DNA of 64,000 nt from Hymenobacter sublimis. GTDB taxonomy: Bacteria; Bacteroidota; Bacteroidia; Cytophagales; Hymenobacteraceae. The notes beneath the pieces were generated by a model. The model did not search any database. It was not told where the DNA came from and saw nothing but the letters and a program-made list of their open reading frames with translations. How positions within the stretch are numbered: position 1 is the first letter of the stretch; each line of letters begins with the position of its first letter. The position numbers were made by a program, and so were the translations under genes. The DNA is taken from positions 867,501-931,500 of the forward strand of contig NZ_CP095848.1 in assembly GCF_023101345.1 (NCBI RefSeq), read 5' to 3'. Shown in pieces: positions 26,770 through 34,535 of this stretch.

Positions 26770-27114
26770 ATGGATATAGAATATCAGCAAGCACTTGAAA
26801 TTGTTAAAATATTCGTTTCAAATCAGCTTAGCATAGCGAAAAATAAATTGTCAGAAGACACAAGAATCGAAGAAGACGTACGTATAGCAGGGCTTGATAC
26901 AATTATTTTCTACGAAAATTTCTTTAAGCAATTTCAGATTGCTAATCCGCAGGATTTTGCTGTTAAAAAATACGTGACCAGCGAGAATTTCGAGCCATTT
27001 AGGCTGATAAAATCTGTTATCTCAGCATCTGAGCGGGCAAAGCTGAAAGTCAGAGATACAACGCTAAGGCATTTAACGCATGTTGCTATGCAGAAAAGGT
27101 GGTTTGAAGAATAA
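26770..27114 (+). CDS. DUF1493-like (acyl-carrier-fold) small protein
   Basis: This gene encodes 114 residues with no signal peptide. The central block LSEDTRIEEDVRIAGLDTII followed by FYENFFKQFQI has the spacing of DUF1493 proteins, which resemble acyl carrier proteins but lack the Ser attachment site. No such Ser is seen here (AGLD, not DSL). The gene is much more AT-rich than its neighbours and sits alone, which suggests horizontal acquisition. Orphan genes of this family are often found scattered in genomes with no clear partner. Function is unknown. Confidence 0.6.
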   Translation: MDIEYQQALEIVKIFVSNQLSIAKNKLSEDTRIEEDVRIAGLDTIIFYENFFKQFQIANPQDFAVKKYVTSENFEPFRLIKSVISASERAKLKVRDTTLRHLTHVAMQKRWFEE

Positions 27115-27176
27115 CGAGCCGCTTCTACAGCACCTTTCTTACCTTCCCAGCCTCAACGCTACTCTGATTGAAGCTG

Positions 27177-29468
27177 ATGAAACTCCCGCTCCTCGCCGCG
27201 CTGCTTGCGGCTTTGCCTACTCTCGCCCAAACCCCGAAGCCGGTCGAAAACCTAGTGCAGTACGCCCATCCCATAGTGGGGACGCAGCGGATGGGGCACA
27301 CGTTTCCGGGCGCGACGGTGCCGTTTGGCATGGTGCAGCTCTCGCCTGATACCGATACCATCAGCTATGAGCTGAACGGCAAGTACAACCCCAAGGTGTA
27401 CGAGTACTGCGCCGGCTACCAGTACGAGGATAAAACCATCGTCGGGTTTTCGCACACCCACTTCAGCGGCACCGGCCACTCCGACCTCGGCGACTTCCTC
27501 ATCATGCCTACTACCGGGCCGCTGCAGCTCAATCCCGGCACTGCCGATAAGCCCCAGAGCGGCTTCCGCTCCGCGTTTTCGCATCAGAACGAGGTAGCGG
27601 AGCCGGCTTACTACCGCGTGAAGCTCGACGACCACAACATCCTGGCCGAACTGACGGCCACCAACCGAGTAGGCCTGCACCAGTACACCTTCCCCAAGGC
27701 CGACGATGCCCACATCATCCTCGACCTCACGGCCGGCATCTACAACTACCCCGATAAAAACGTCTGGACTTTTGTGCGGGTAGAAAACGACTCGCTGGTG
27801 ACCGGCTACCGCCAGACCCACGGTTGGGCCCGCACCCGTACCGAGTATTTTGCCCTGCAATTTTCCAAGCCTTTCCGTCAGTACGGGGCCCGCAACTACG
27901 CCAAAAAGCAGGCCTACCGGGGCTTCTGGGGCCGCTTCGACCAAGCGCACAACTTCCCGGAGCAGGCCGGCGAACAGCTGCGCCTATACTTCGATTTCAA
28001 GACGGAAGCCGGGGAGAAGATCAAGCTGAAAATGGCCTTGTCGGGGGTGAGTACCGAGGGGGCGCTGCGCAACCTGCGGGCCGAACTGCCGGGCTGGAAC
28101 TTCGAGCAGACCAAGCGCCAGGGGCAGGCGCAGTGGCAGCAGGAACTAAGCAAAGTGACCATCCAGAGCCCGAAACGAGTAGACAAGGACAACTTCTACA
28201 CGGCCCTCTACCACGCCTTCCTGAGCCCTACCACCTACCAGGATGTGGACGGGCAGTACCGCGGCCTCGATCAGAACATTCACCGCGCCGAGGGCTTCAC
28301 GAACTACACTACCTTCTCGCTCTGGGATACCTACCGGGCCCTGCACCCGCTGTTCAACGTGCTGCAGCCCCAGCGCAACGCCGACATGATTCAGTCGATG
28401 CTGGCGCACTACCAGCAGAGCGCCGAGCACATGCTGCCCGTGTGGAGCCACCACGCCAACGAAAACTGGTGCATGATTGGCTACCACTCCGTGCCCGTAC
28501 TTGCCGATGCCATCATCAAAGGCAACGCTCCCTTCGATGCCAACAAGGCCCTGGACGCCTGCGTGACCACCGCCCGTCAGCAGTGGTACGACGGCCTGGG
28601 GGACTACCTGCGCCTGGGCTACGTACCCGAGGACAAAAGCGGCTCCTCCGTCTCGAAAACTCTGGAATACGCCTACGACGACTGGTGCATTGCTCAGGCC
28701 GCCAAAAAGCTGGGCCGCCCGGACATTGAGCAGGAGTTCAGCAAGCGCGCCCTCAACTGGCAAAACATGTACGACCAGCGCATCGGGTTCATGCGCCCGC
28801 GCCTCTCGGATGGTAGCTTCCGGAAAGAATTCGACGTGCTGAGCACCCACAACCAGGGGTTCATTGAGGGCAACGCCTGGAACTACAGCCTCTACGTGCC
28901 CCAGGACCCCGCCGCGCTTATCGCCAAGATGGGCGGCAACGCCCGCTTCACCGAGCACCTGGATTCCTTGTTCACCATGCACCTGCCCGACAAGTTCTTC
29001 GCCGAAACCGAGGACATCACCCGCGACGGTATCATCGGTAACTATGTGCACGGTAATGAGCCCGCCCACCACGCCGCCTACCTCTACAACTGGACGGACC
29101 AGCCCTGGAAAACCCAGGCCCGCGTGCGCATGATTCTGCCCAAAATGTACCGCCCCACGCCCGATGGCCTCGGCGGCAACGACGACTGCGGGCAGATGTC
29201 GGCCTGGTACATTTTCTCGGCCCTGGGCTTCTACCCCGTAGCCCCCGGCTCCCCCGAGTACGCCCTCGGCAGCCCCGCCATCCACGGCGCTACCCTACGT
29301 CTCTCAACCGGCAACACCTTCCGCATCACCGTCAAAAACCAGAGCGACAAAAACGTGTACGTGAAAGAAGCCCGCCTCAACGGTCAGAAACTCACACGAC
29401 CGTTTCTGAATCACCAGGATATAATGAATGGTGGGGAGTTGGTGTTTGTGATGGCGGGAAAGCTATGA
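27177..29468 (+). CDS. Secreted GH92 alpha-mannosidase
   Basis: The protein has 763 residues. ATG 27177 gives signal peptide MKLPLLAALLAALPTLAQ; the TTG at 27168 adds three residues. The mature enzyme shows GH92 hallmarks: VGTQRMGHTFPGATVPFGMV near the N-terminus, YKDxT-like SFSLWDTYRALHPL (TTFSLWDTYRALHPL), ENWCMIGYHSVP and the C-terminal GNDDCGQMSAWYIFSALGFYP. The family consists of calcium-dependent exo-alpha-mannosidases, mostly alpha-1,2, acting on N-glycans or yeast mannan. It has no SusC/D partner here and is probably periplasmic. Confidence 0.95.
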   Translation: MKLPLLAALLAALPTLAQTPKPVENLVQYAHPIVGTQRMGHTFPGATVPFGMVQLSPDTDTISYELNGKYNPKVYEYCAGYQYEDKTIVGFSHTHFSGTGHSDLGDFLIMPTTGPLQLNPGTADKPQSGFRSAFSHQNEVAEPAYYRVKLDDHNILAELTATNRVGLHQYTFPKADDAHIILDLTAGIYNYPDKNVWTFVRVENDSLVTGYRQTHGWARTRTEYFALQFSKPFRQYGARNYAKKQAYRGFWGRFDQAHNFPEQAGEQLRLYFDFKTEAGEKIKLKMALSGVSTEGALRNLRAELPGWNFEQTKRQGQAQWQQELSKVTIQSPKRVDKDNFYTALYHAFLSPTTYQDVDGQYRGLDQNIHRAEGFTNYTTFSLWDTYRALHPLFNVLQPQRNADMIQSMLAHYQQSAEHMLPVWSHHANENWCMIGYHSVPVLADAIIKGNAPFDANKALDACVTTARQQWYDGLGDYLRLGYVPEDKSGSSVSKTLEYAYDDWCIAQAAKKLGRPDIEQEFSKRALNWQNMYDQRIGFMRPRLSDGSFRKEFDVLSTHNQGFIEGNAWNYSLYVPQDPAALIAKMGGNARFTEHLDSLFTMHLPDKFFAETEDITRDGIIGNYVHGNEPAHHAAYLYNWTDQPWKTQARVRMILPKMYRPTPDGLGGNDDCGQMSAWYIFSALGFYPVAPGSPEYALGSPAIHGATLRLSTGNTFRITVKNQSDKNVYVKEARLNGQKLTRPFLNHQDIMNGGELVFVMAGKL

Positions 29469-29490
29469 CAAGTAAAATATTCTTTGCGTA

Positions 29491-30042
29491 ATGATTAACA
29501 CACTTGATGTATTAGCTGCTCAGGAAGTAAAGCTGTACGGAACAGCTGAAGGGCTAGAAGGCTCAATGGAGGCTAAAGAATAGTGGCTTAAAGAGGCCGG
29601 AATATTTGACGAGTACACTAAACTGCATAGAAGGTATTTTGAATTGTTAGAGCAAACAGGCTCTGCCGACCTGCAACTAGAAGCGCTGAAGCGGTTAGTG
29701 TTTCTGAATTGGTATATGTACGCGGAGCCTTCTATTTATACGGGAATCAATGAGCTTGATGAAATAGTGGTAGCCGCCTCGTACCTATGGCTCGATAGAT
29801 ATATAATGGAAGGTAAACTCGACCAGGAATTTACTTGGATGCTTTCTTATTATTCCTGCTGGGAGTACGCAATTCTTGGCTATTCTAAACCTAACTTGAA
29901 GGCATTAACGCAATTTGTTAACGCTGTTGATACGGATGTTCTTCACGTTCCAGTGCACCAACTCCCAATAGGAGTAATGGATAAAAGGGGCCAAATGGGA
30001 CATTATTGGAGGACTTGTTTAGTTGAAGTAAAAGAAAATTAG
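29491..30042 (+). pseudogene. Hypothetical gene interrupted by an in-frame amber codon
   Basis: ATG 29491 opens a frame of 30 codons that ends at TAG 29581-29583. The same frame then continues for 152 codons to a TAG at 30040-30042. Joined, it would give a 183-residue soluble protein (MINTLDVLAAQEVKLYG... to CLVEVKEN). The second half alone could restart only at TTG 29644. CAG to TAG is the simplest change that would explain it. Low GC marks it as foreign-looking, like the genes at 26770 and 30209. The family is not recognised. A sequencing error is possible. Confidence 0.6.
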
Positions 30043-30136
30043 GTCCCACTGCCGCGCTAGCGGCAAATAGGCATCACACCAGTCCAGCGTCATTGTTCTG
30101 GCGGGCGAGTTGGAAACTCGCGTCATATATCGGCGC

Positions 30137-30150
30137 ACGTAGCGCTACGT
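30137..30150. repeat. 14-bp perfect palindrome
   Basis: ACGTAGCGCTACGT is an exact palindrome in the 166-base gap before the methyltransferase gene. A GAGTTGGAAACTC hairpin lies just upstream. It could be an operator or a decayed repeat. Confidence 0.4.
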
Positions 30151-30208
30151 TAAACCTGTACGAACTGTCAGATAAATGCTTCGTGCGTAGGCTATATCTA
30201 ACGATGTC

Positions 30209-30832
30209 ATGAAGGACAACGAAAAACCTGAATTCTGGGAAGCAGCTTTTACTGAAAAGCAGGAAATGTGGGGCTTTGCGCCTGCCAAGTCAGCCGTCTT
30301 GACCAAAGATTTCTTTGCCGAAAAAGCGGTGAAGCAGGTCTTGATTCCGGGGATTGGTTACGGGCGCAACGCGCAGATTTTCCGAAATGCCGGCATGACG
30401 GTGACGGGAATCGAAATTTCCCAAACCGCCATTGACATGGCCCGGAAGCATTACGGTGCCGATATGACCATCTATTATGGCTCGGTAACGGATATGCCGT
30501 TTGATGCGCGCCACTACGACGGAATATTCTGCTATGCGCTCATTCACTTACTCGATAGCGCCGAAAGACAGAAGCTAATTCAGGATTGCTATAAGCAACT
30601 TGCGGAAAATGGCTACATGGTGTTTGTCGCTATTTCAAAAACAGCTCCTACCTATGGCAAAGGGAAATTTATCAGCGAAGACCGGTATGAGATATTTGAT
30701 GGCGTTACTATGTATTTCTATGACAGAGAATCCATCGAGGCAGAGTTTGGTGCTGCTGGATTAATTGACGTGGTAGAAGTGGAGGAAAACTTTCCTTTCT
30801 TTCTAATTACCTGTAAAAAGGTAGCCAACTAG
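30209..30832 (+). CDS. Class I SAM-dependent methyltransferase (TPMT/TehB-like)
   Basis: This 207-residue cytoplasmic enzyme has a Rossmann methyltransferase fold. Motif I is VLIPGIGYGRNAQIFRNAG (about 44-62), the acidic loop is VTGIEISQTAIDMARKHYG, and motif IV is YDGIFCYALIHLL. The opening PEFWEAAFTEKQEMWGFAPA resembles the thiopurine/tellurite methyltransferase group, so the target may be a small molecule; this cannot be settled by eye. The DNA is lower in GC than the PUL genes downstream, so it may belong to the same acquired stretch as the interrupted gene before it. Confidence 0.85.
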   Translation: MKDNEKPEFWEAAFTEKQEMWGFAPAKSAVLTKDFFAEKAVKQVLIPGIGYGRNAQIFRNAGMTVTGIEISQTAIDMARKHYGADMTIYYGSVTDMPFDARHYDGIFCYALIHLLDSAERQKLIQDCYKQLAENGYMVFVAISKTAPTYGKGKFISEDRYEIFDGVTMYFYDRESIEAEFGAAGLIDVVEVEENFPFFLITCKKVAN

Positions 30833-31000
30833 AGGTTGAGCTACCAGCAACGCGCGCAAACCACAAAGTACCCCGCCAACTGTATCGCACCCTGAGCTGA
30901 GGTAGGGGCCAACAATATCCAACGGTTCAGCTTCAACGTATACCTGCCAGCAAAACGCTACCCCACCAGTAGCACCTGTAACCGCCTAGGTACTTACGTC

Positions 31001-31276
31001 ATGGACCCCAAGAACAATCCGAAACTGCCTAATCCGGCCGATACTACTCGGCCCACGAAAGACGCCCCTGGTACCCAAAGCGCCGACGCCGAAAACGCTA
31101 CCAATCTGCCGCGCCCCGCAGCAGCCCCACCCGCGCCAGAGCCGGAGAAGCCCTCTCCCGATACGGAGACGGCCAGCGAAACGCCTACTGACTCTACGGC
31201 GTCAACTACCCCGTCCGACGCAGGCAACGACTCGGACCCCGGCGCCAGCAACACCAGCAACGACGAGCCGCTGTAA
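31001..31276 (+). CDS. Short disordered Pro/Thr/Asp-rich protein
   Basis: This gene encodes 91 residues with no signal peptide, hydrophobic core or known domain. It is rich in Pro, Thr, Ser, Asp and Ala, ending TASTTPSDAGNDSDPGAS and NDEPL, and strongly acidic. An antisense frame of similar length (30994-31287) is also open, so coding status rests on the plausible ATG start and a good terminator 36 bases after the stop. Short low-complexity proteins of this kind are common in this bacterial group. No function is proposed. Confidence 0.55.
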   Translation: MDPKNNPKLPNPADTTRPTKDAPGTQSADAENATNLPRPAAAPPAPEPEKPSPDTETASETPTDSTASTTPSDAGNDSDPGASNTSNDEPL

Positions 31277-31312
31277 GCACGGAGCAAGCTTGCGCACAGA
31301 TTCCCATGACAG

Positions 31313-31343
31313 AGCCCGGCACTTAGTGCTGGGCTTTATTATT
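31313..31343 (+). terminator. Rho-independent terminator
   Basis: AGCCCGGCAC (31313-31322) pairs with GTGCTGGGCT (31326-31335) around TTA, followed by TTATTATTTT. It lies 36 bases after the disordered-protein gene. Confidence 0.82.
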
Positions 31344-31441
31344 TTATGAGAGGAGGTAGCGCCTGGCACCAACACGTCACCGGCACCTAGCAGCATCCGG
31401 CAGCGTATTCTGCTCACCGGCCCAAAAAACGATAGTTGCGG

Positions 31442-31489
31442 GCTTGCGTACAGCCGCGGTAGCAGGTGCTGCCGCGGCTGTACGCAAGC
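31442..31489. repeat. 18-bp perfect inverted repeat with 12-nt loop
   Basis: GCTTGCGTACAGCCGCGG (31442-31459) and its reverse complement (31472-31489) flank TAGCAGGTGCTG, which can pair further into an almost continuous stem. It ends about 42 bases before the DUF2306 start, and the rest of the gap contains no gene. The arm sequence is not shared with the GTCAT family. Confidence 0.8.
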
Positions 31490-31531
31490 TACGGCTGGCC
31501 CCCCGGCAACTGCTGTCCAAACGCGCATAGC

Positions 31532-32113
31532 ATGCACAGCATCGTTTACAGCTATTGGGGCCTGGTGCATTTGATAGCCGCTCTAGCTTCCCTGGTTTTC
31601 GGAACTACCGTGCTATTGCTCCGGAAGAGTAGCCCCGTACACCGCCGACTAGGCTACGCTTACGTGGCTAGCTTGACCATAATGCTGGTGACCTGTTTCG
31701 GGATTTACCGGCAGTTTCAGGGCTTTGGCATTTTTCACGTAGCGGCCCTGCTCAGCTTCCTGACGTTGGTAGCCGGCATGGTGCCGGTGCTGCGCCGCCA
31801 GCCGGCTCGTTCCTGGCAGCAACTGCATTTTAGCTTCATGTACGCCTCCGTGCTGGAGCTCTACGTGGCCCTGGTAGCCGAAATGCTAGTGCGGGTGCCG
31901 GGGCTAGCGTTTTGGGAGGTTGTAGCTGTATCGGTGGCCACGGTAGTGCTGCCCGGAGCAGCGCTGTTTTGGCGCTTCCGGCCGGGGTGGCATCGGGTCG
32001 AGGCGCCGCGTAAGCCGCAAGTAGCCCGTATTGCTCCCGGTGGGCGTAGCGTTAGTCCCGGCGCAGGTAAGCAGGGAACGGCTTGCCAAGCAGAACGCTA
32101 CGTTCTGCCTTAG
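31532..32113 (+). CDS. DUF2306-type membrane protein
   Basis: ATG 31532 gives 193 residues with about four transmembrane helices (roughly 10-30, 45-60, 72-88, 105-150). The opening MHSIVYSYWGLVHLIAALA and HRRLGYAYVASL are typical of DUF2306, a family of small integral membrane proteins of unknown role. The C-terminal soluble tail contains residues translated from an inverted repeat (CQAERYVLP). The stop codon overlaps that of the convergent GH65 gene. The longer frame from 31466 is part of a repeat and was not used. Confidence 0.8.
   Translation: MHSIVYSYWGLVHLIAALASLVFGTTVLLLRKSSPVHRRLGYAYVASLTIMLVTCFGIYRQFQGFGIFHVAALLSFLTLVAGMVPVLRRQPARSWQQLHFSFMYASVLELYVALVAEMLVRVPGLAFWEVVAVSVATVVLPGAALFWRFRPGWHRVEAPRKPQVARIAPGGRSVSPGAGKQGTACQAERYVLP
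32089..32110. repeat. Inverted repeat across the convergent gene ends
   Basis: AGGCAGAACG-type arms, AGCAGAACG and CGTTCTGCCT, flank CTA to form a nearly perfect 9-10-bp hairpin. It covers the last codons of the DUF2306 gene and the stop codon region of the GH65 gene. It could act as a hairpin terminator for both. Confidence 0.55.
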
Positions 32114-34155
32114 CGGCTGACCGAGTACGTTTTGCGCTGTGGGCCTACCCCCGTAATCTTCACCGATTGCCAGCCAGTAGGAAGGGTAGTTTTGCGCTGG
32201 GTGATGCCCGAGGACGTAATATCAAGGCCGCCAAAGCCCATAAGCACGGCCTGCAGCACGCCGCCTGCCCCGGTGGCAAAGTAGGGGTTGGTGCCGCCCT
32301 TGGTTTCAGCAATGACGCGGAACGGGGGCAGGAGGTTGGGCTGGTAGGCATCCTGGAAAAAATGTTGGGCTTTGACCCCGTCGCCGAGCCGGGCGTAGAG
32401 TAGGGCGAAGATGGCCTGGGTCATGGCCGGCGTACCCTCGTTGGGCACGCGGGTTTCGTAATAAACTAAGTCCTTGCGGATCTGGGCCGGATCAGTGATG
32501 ACGCCCAGGGGGTAGGCCAGCAGGTTTACGTCGCCCTGTTTGATGCCCTCGCCGCGGTAGGTGGCGTGCTCCTGGGTTACGCCATCGGGCATGCGCAAAA
32601 TCGGAATGTTCTGGGCTACGTGCTGCCAGTCGGGGGTGGGGCGCAGGCCTAGCAGCCGCGCGGCGGCCGTGGCATTTTGCAGATTCACGCGGGCGGCAGC
32701 ATTGGTGAAGGCGTTGTTGTCCACGTTTTCCGCCCATTCGTCGGCAGCTACTACGTTCTTGATGTCGTAGTGACCCGGGCCGTTGCGCTCCACCCGACTG
32801 GCCCAGAAATCGGCGGTGGCCGAGAGAATGGGCCAGCCTTTCTCGCGCAGCCACTCCTTGTCCTGAGTGACGCAGTAGTACTGCCAGGCCGCCAGCGCCA
32901 CGCAGGCCGAAATATGGTGCTCAAACGGGCCGCTCAGGGCCCAGACGGGTGTTTCTTCAACGCCCGTATCGGCGCTTTCCCAGGGGTACATAGCCCCTTT
33001 ATAGCCGTGGGCAAACGCATTGCGGCGCGCCAGCTCCAAGCGGTTAAACCGGTATTCTACCAACGACCGGGCAATATCGGGCTGCAGCACGGCCAGCACC
33101 GGAAACATCCACACGTCAGTGTCCCAGAATACGTGGCCATTATAGCCCAGGCCTGAGAGGCCCATTGGGGAGGGCGAGTAATCGGTGCCGGCTCGTGAGA
33201 AGCTGTAGAGGTGGTAGAGCATGCTATGCACGTCCTGCTGGGCCTGGGCATCGCCGATTATCTGAATGTCACTCTGCCAGAGCGTCTGCCAGGCTTTCGT
33301 GTGGAAATTCAGCAGGCGCCGGCGGCCCTCCAGGCGGGCGAAGATGGTCAGGCGCTCGGCCTCATTCAGCGGGTCGGGGTGGTGAGCCGAGGTAATGCTG
33401 GAGCCCGCCACGGCGTAGGCGTACGTTTGGCCAGCCTTGAGCGCCTTACTGAATTTCATCAGGTGCATGTTATTGTCCCACATCTCATGAATGATGCGGG
33501 GCTCCAGCCCGTGGCTCTCCTCAAACAAAAAGCTGGTGCTGGCGCAGAGCAGCAACTTGCCCGTAGGACTTTTGGCCGACGATGTAAGTAGGCTCAGGGT
33601 AGCGTGAGGCCGGTCGATTTCGTTGTAGTAGTTCTGCACCTCGCGCAGGGCATCGGGGGCTTCCATCACGCTGGCGGCGGTCAGGGCCACGTCCTTTCGG
33701 GCCGTAATAGCAACGTCGAGCAGCACCGTGTAGGGCAAGTGGCGCAGGGCGTAGGTAGTGTAGCTGATAGTGGCCTTATCGGCGTAGTCGAAGGTGGTGG
33801 TCAGGGAGGCCCGCTGCATGTCGAGTTGCTGGCGAAAGTTGCGGGCGTCGCGGGCATCCAGGCGGTGGCCGTCCACCTCCAGGTACATATTCAGCAGGTT
33901 GAAGCTGTTGAGAAAATTACTTACCCGGCCCCGCCCATACTGGTCGTAAGCCCCAGCCAGCACCACGTTCTTCACCTGAAATGGCACCGGCGCCGACACA
34001 ATTCCCAGCATGCCATTGGCCACCGTCACGCCATAGTACTTGGTGGGGTCAATGTTATCGGCTGTGATACGCCAGGGGTCGGGCGTCTGAGCTGCGAGCG
34101 GCAAATGCAAGGCAAGCAAAAGTAACCAGGACCAGGCGCGGAGGTGAGTTCTCAC
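32110..34155 (-). CDS. Secreted GH65 glycoside hydrolase
   Basis: This GH65-family enzyme is predicted to act on alpha-glucosides. From GTG 34155 the product has 681 residues and a signal peptide (RTHLRAWSWLLLLALHLPLA, cut after AAQ). Blocks typical of the family include WRITADNIDPTKYYGVTVANGMLG, GHVFWDTDVWMFPVL, YPWESADTGVEETPVW and the NVVAADEWAENVDNNAFTN region. It looks closer to the secreted alpha-glucosidase-type members than to the cytoplasmic trehalose or kojibiose phosphorylases. It neighbours the SusR-like regulator and the trehalase locus, so joint action on alpha-linked glucose is likely. The ATG-like upstream frame to 34239 was not used. Confidence 0.9.
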   Translation of the reverse strand: MRTHLRAWSWLLLLALHLPLAAQTPDPWRITADNIDPTKYYGVTVANGMLGIVSAPVPFQVKNVVLAGAYDQYGRGRVSNFLNSFNLLNMYLEVDGHRLDARDARNFRQQLDMQRASLTTTFDYADKATISYTTYALRHLPYTVLLDVAITARKDVALTAASVMEAPDALREVQNYYNEIDRPHATLSLLTSSAKSPTGKLLLCASTSFLFEESHGLEPRIIHEMWDNNMHLMKFSKALKAGQTYAYAVAGSSITSAHHPDPLNEAERLTIFARLEGRRRLLNFHTKAWQTLWQSDIQIIGDAQAQQDVHSMLYHLYSFSRAGTDYSPSPMGLSGLGYNGHVFWDTDVWMFPVLAVLQPDIARSLVEYRFNRLELARRNAFAHGYKGAMYPWESADTGVEETPVWALSGPFEHHISACVALAAWQYYCVTQDKEWLREKGWPILSATADFWASRVERNGPGHYDIKNVVAADEWAENVDNNAFTNAAARVNLQNATAAARLLGLRPTPDWQHVAQNIPILRMPDGVTQEHATYRGEGIKQGDVNLLAYPLGVITDPAQIRKDLVYYETRVPNEGTPAMTQAIFALLYARLGDGVKAQHFFQDAYQPNLLPPFRVIAETKGGTNPYFATGAGGVLQAVLMGFGGLDITSSGITQRKTTLPTGWQSVKITGVGPQRKTYSVSR

Positions 34156-34535
34156 TAGGTAGGAAGCTAGAAGGTGGGAAAGAAAAAACAGTCGACACGC
34201 CCTGGGCCGGCAGGTGCAGTTCGGCAGGGCGCTAAGCACACTGGAACCGCCCCATCTGCTACCTGCGAGCTTACCTCAATCTTGCCCAGATCTTGTGGAC
34301 GGAAGGTGACAACACAACATGTAAAGGCTATAGTGAGTCGAAGACCAAGCCACTTGCTCCACTGGCGTCAGTAGAGTTGCTACCCTTAATTCGGGCGCTA
34401 TGCTTCGCTTCCGGCTTTGCATAGCATTCACTTCACAGACAGCTCCCATAACTCAACAGGGCAACCGTAAAGCCCTATTGTTCAGTTTCTGCCGTAAGCA
34501 AAGCTGTTGCGGGCCAAGCCCTGCGAAAGCCGGTA
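34156..34535. other. Non-coding gap between GH65 and the SusR-like regulator
   Basis: These 380 bases contain no convincing gene. GCTATGC (34397-34403) and GCATAGC (34419-34425) form a small inverted repeat. A weak hairpin AACAGGGC / GCCCTATTGTT (about 34457-34485) could help terminate the regulator gene on the minus strand. The GH65 promoter should lie on the left side, but no TAnnTTTG was found. Confidence 0.5.

Noticed and set aside
28146..29285. 379-codon open frame on the minus strand inside the GH92 gene
   Set aside because: It is a shadow in GC-rich DNA; the plus-strand frame has clear GH92 motifs and a signal peptide.
30994..31287. 97-codon minus-strand frame opposite the disordered protein
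   Set aside because: It has Val/Ser/Gly-rich low complexity and no start context; the plus-strand frame has an ATG and a matching terminator. This choice is not certain.
31466..31531. Upstream start of the DUF2306 gene at 31466
   Set aside because: The extra 22 residues are translated from the inverted repeat at 31442-31489 and are not membrane-like.
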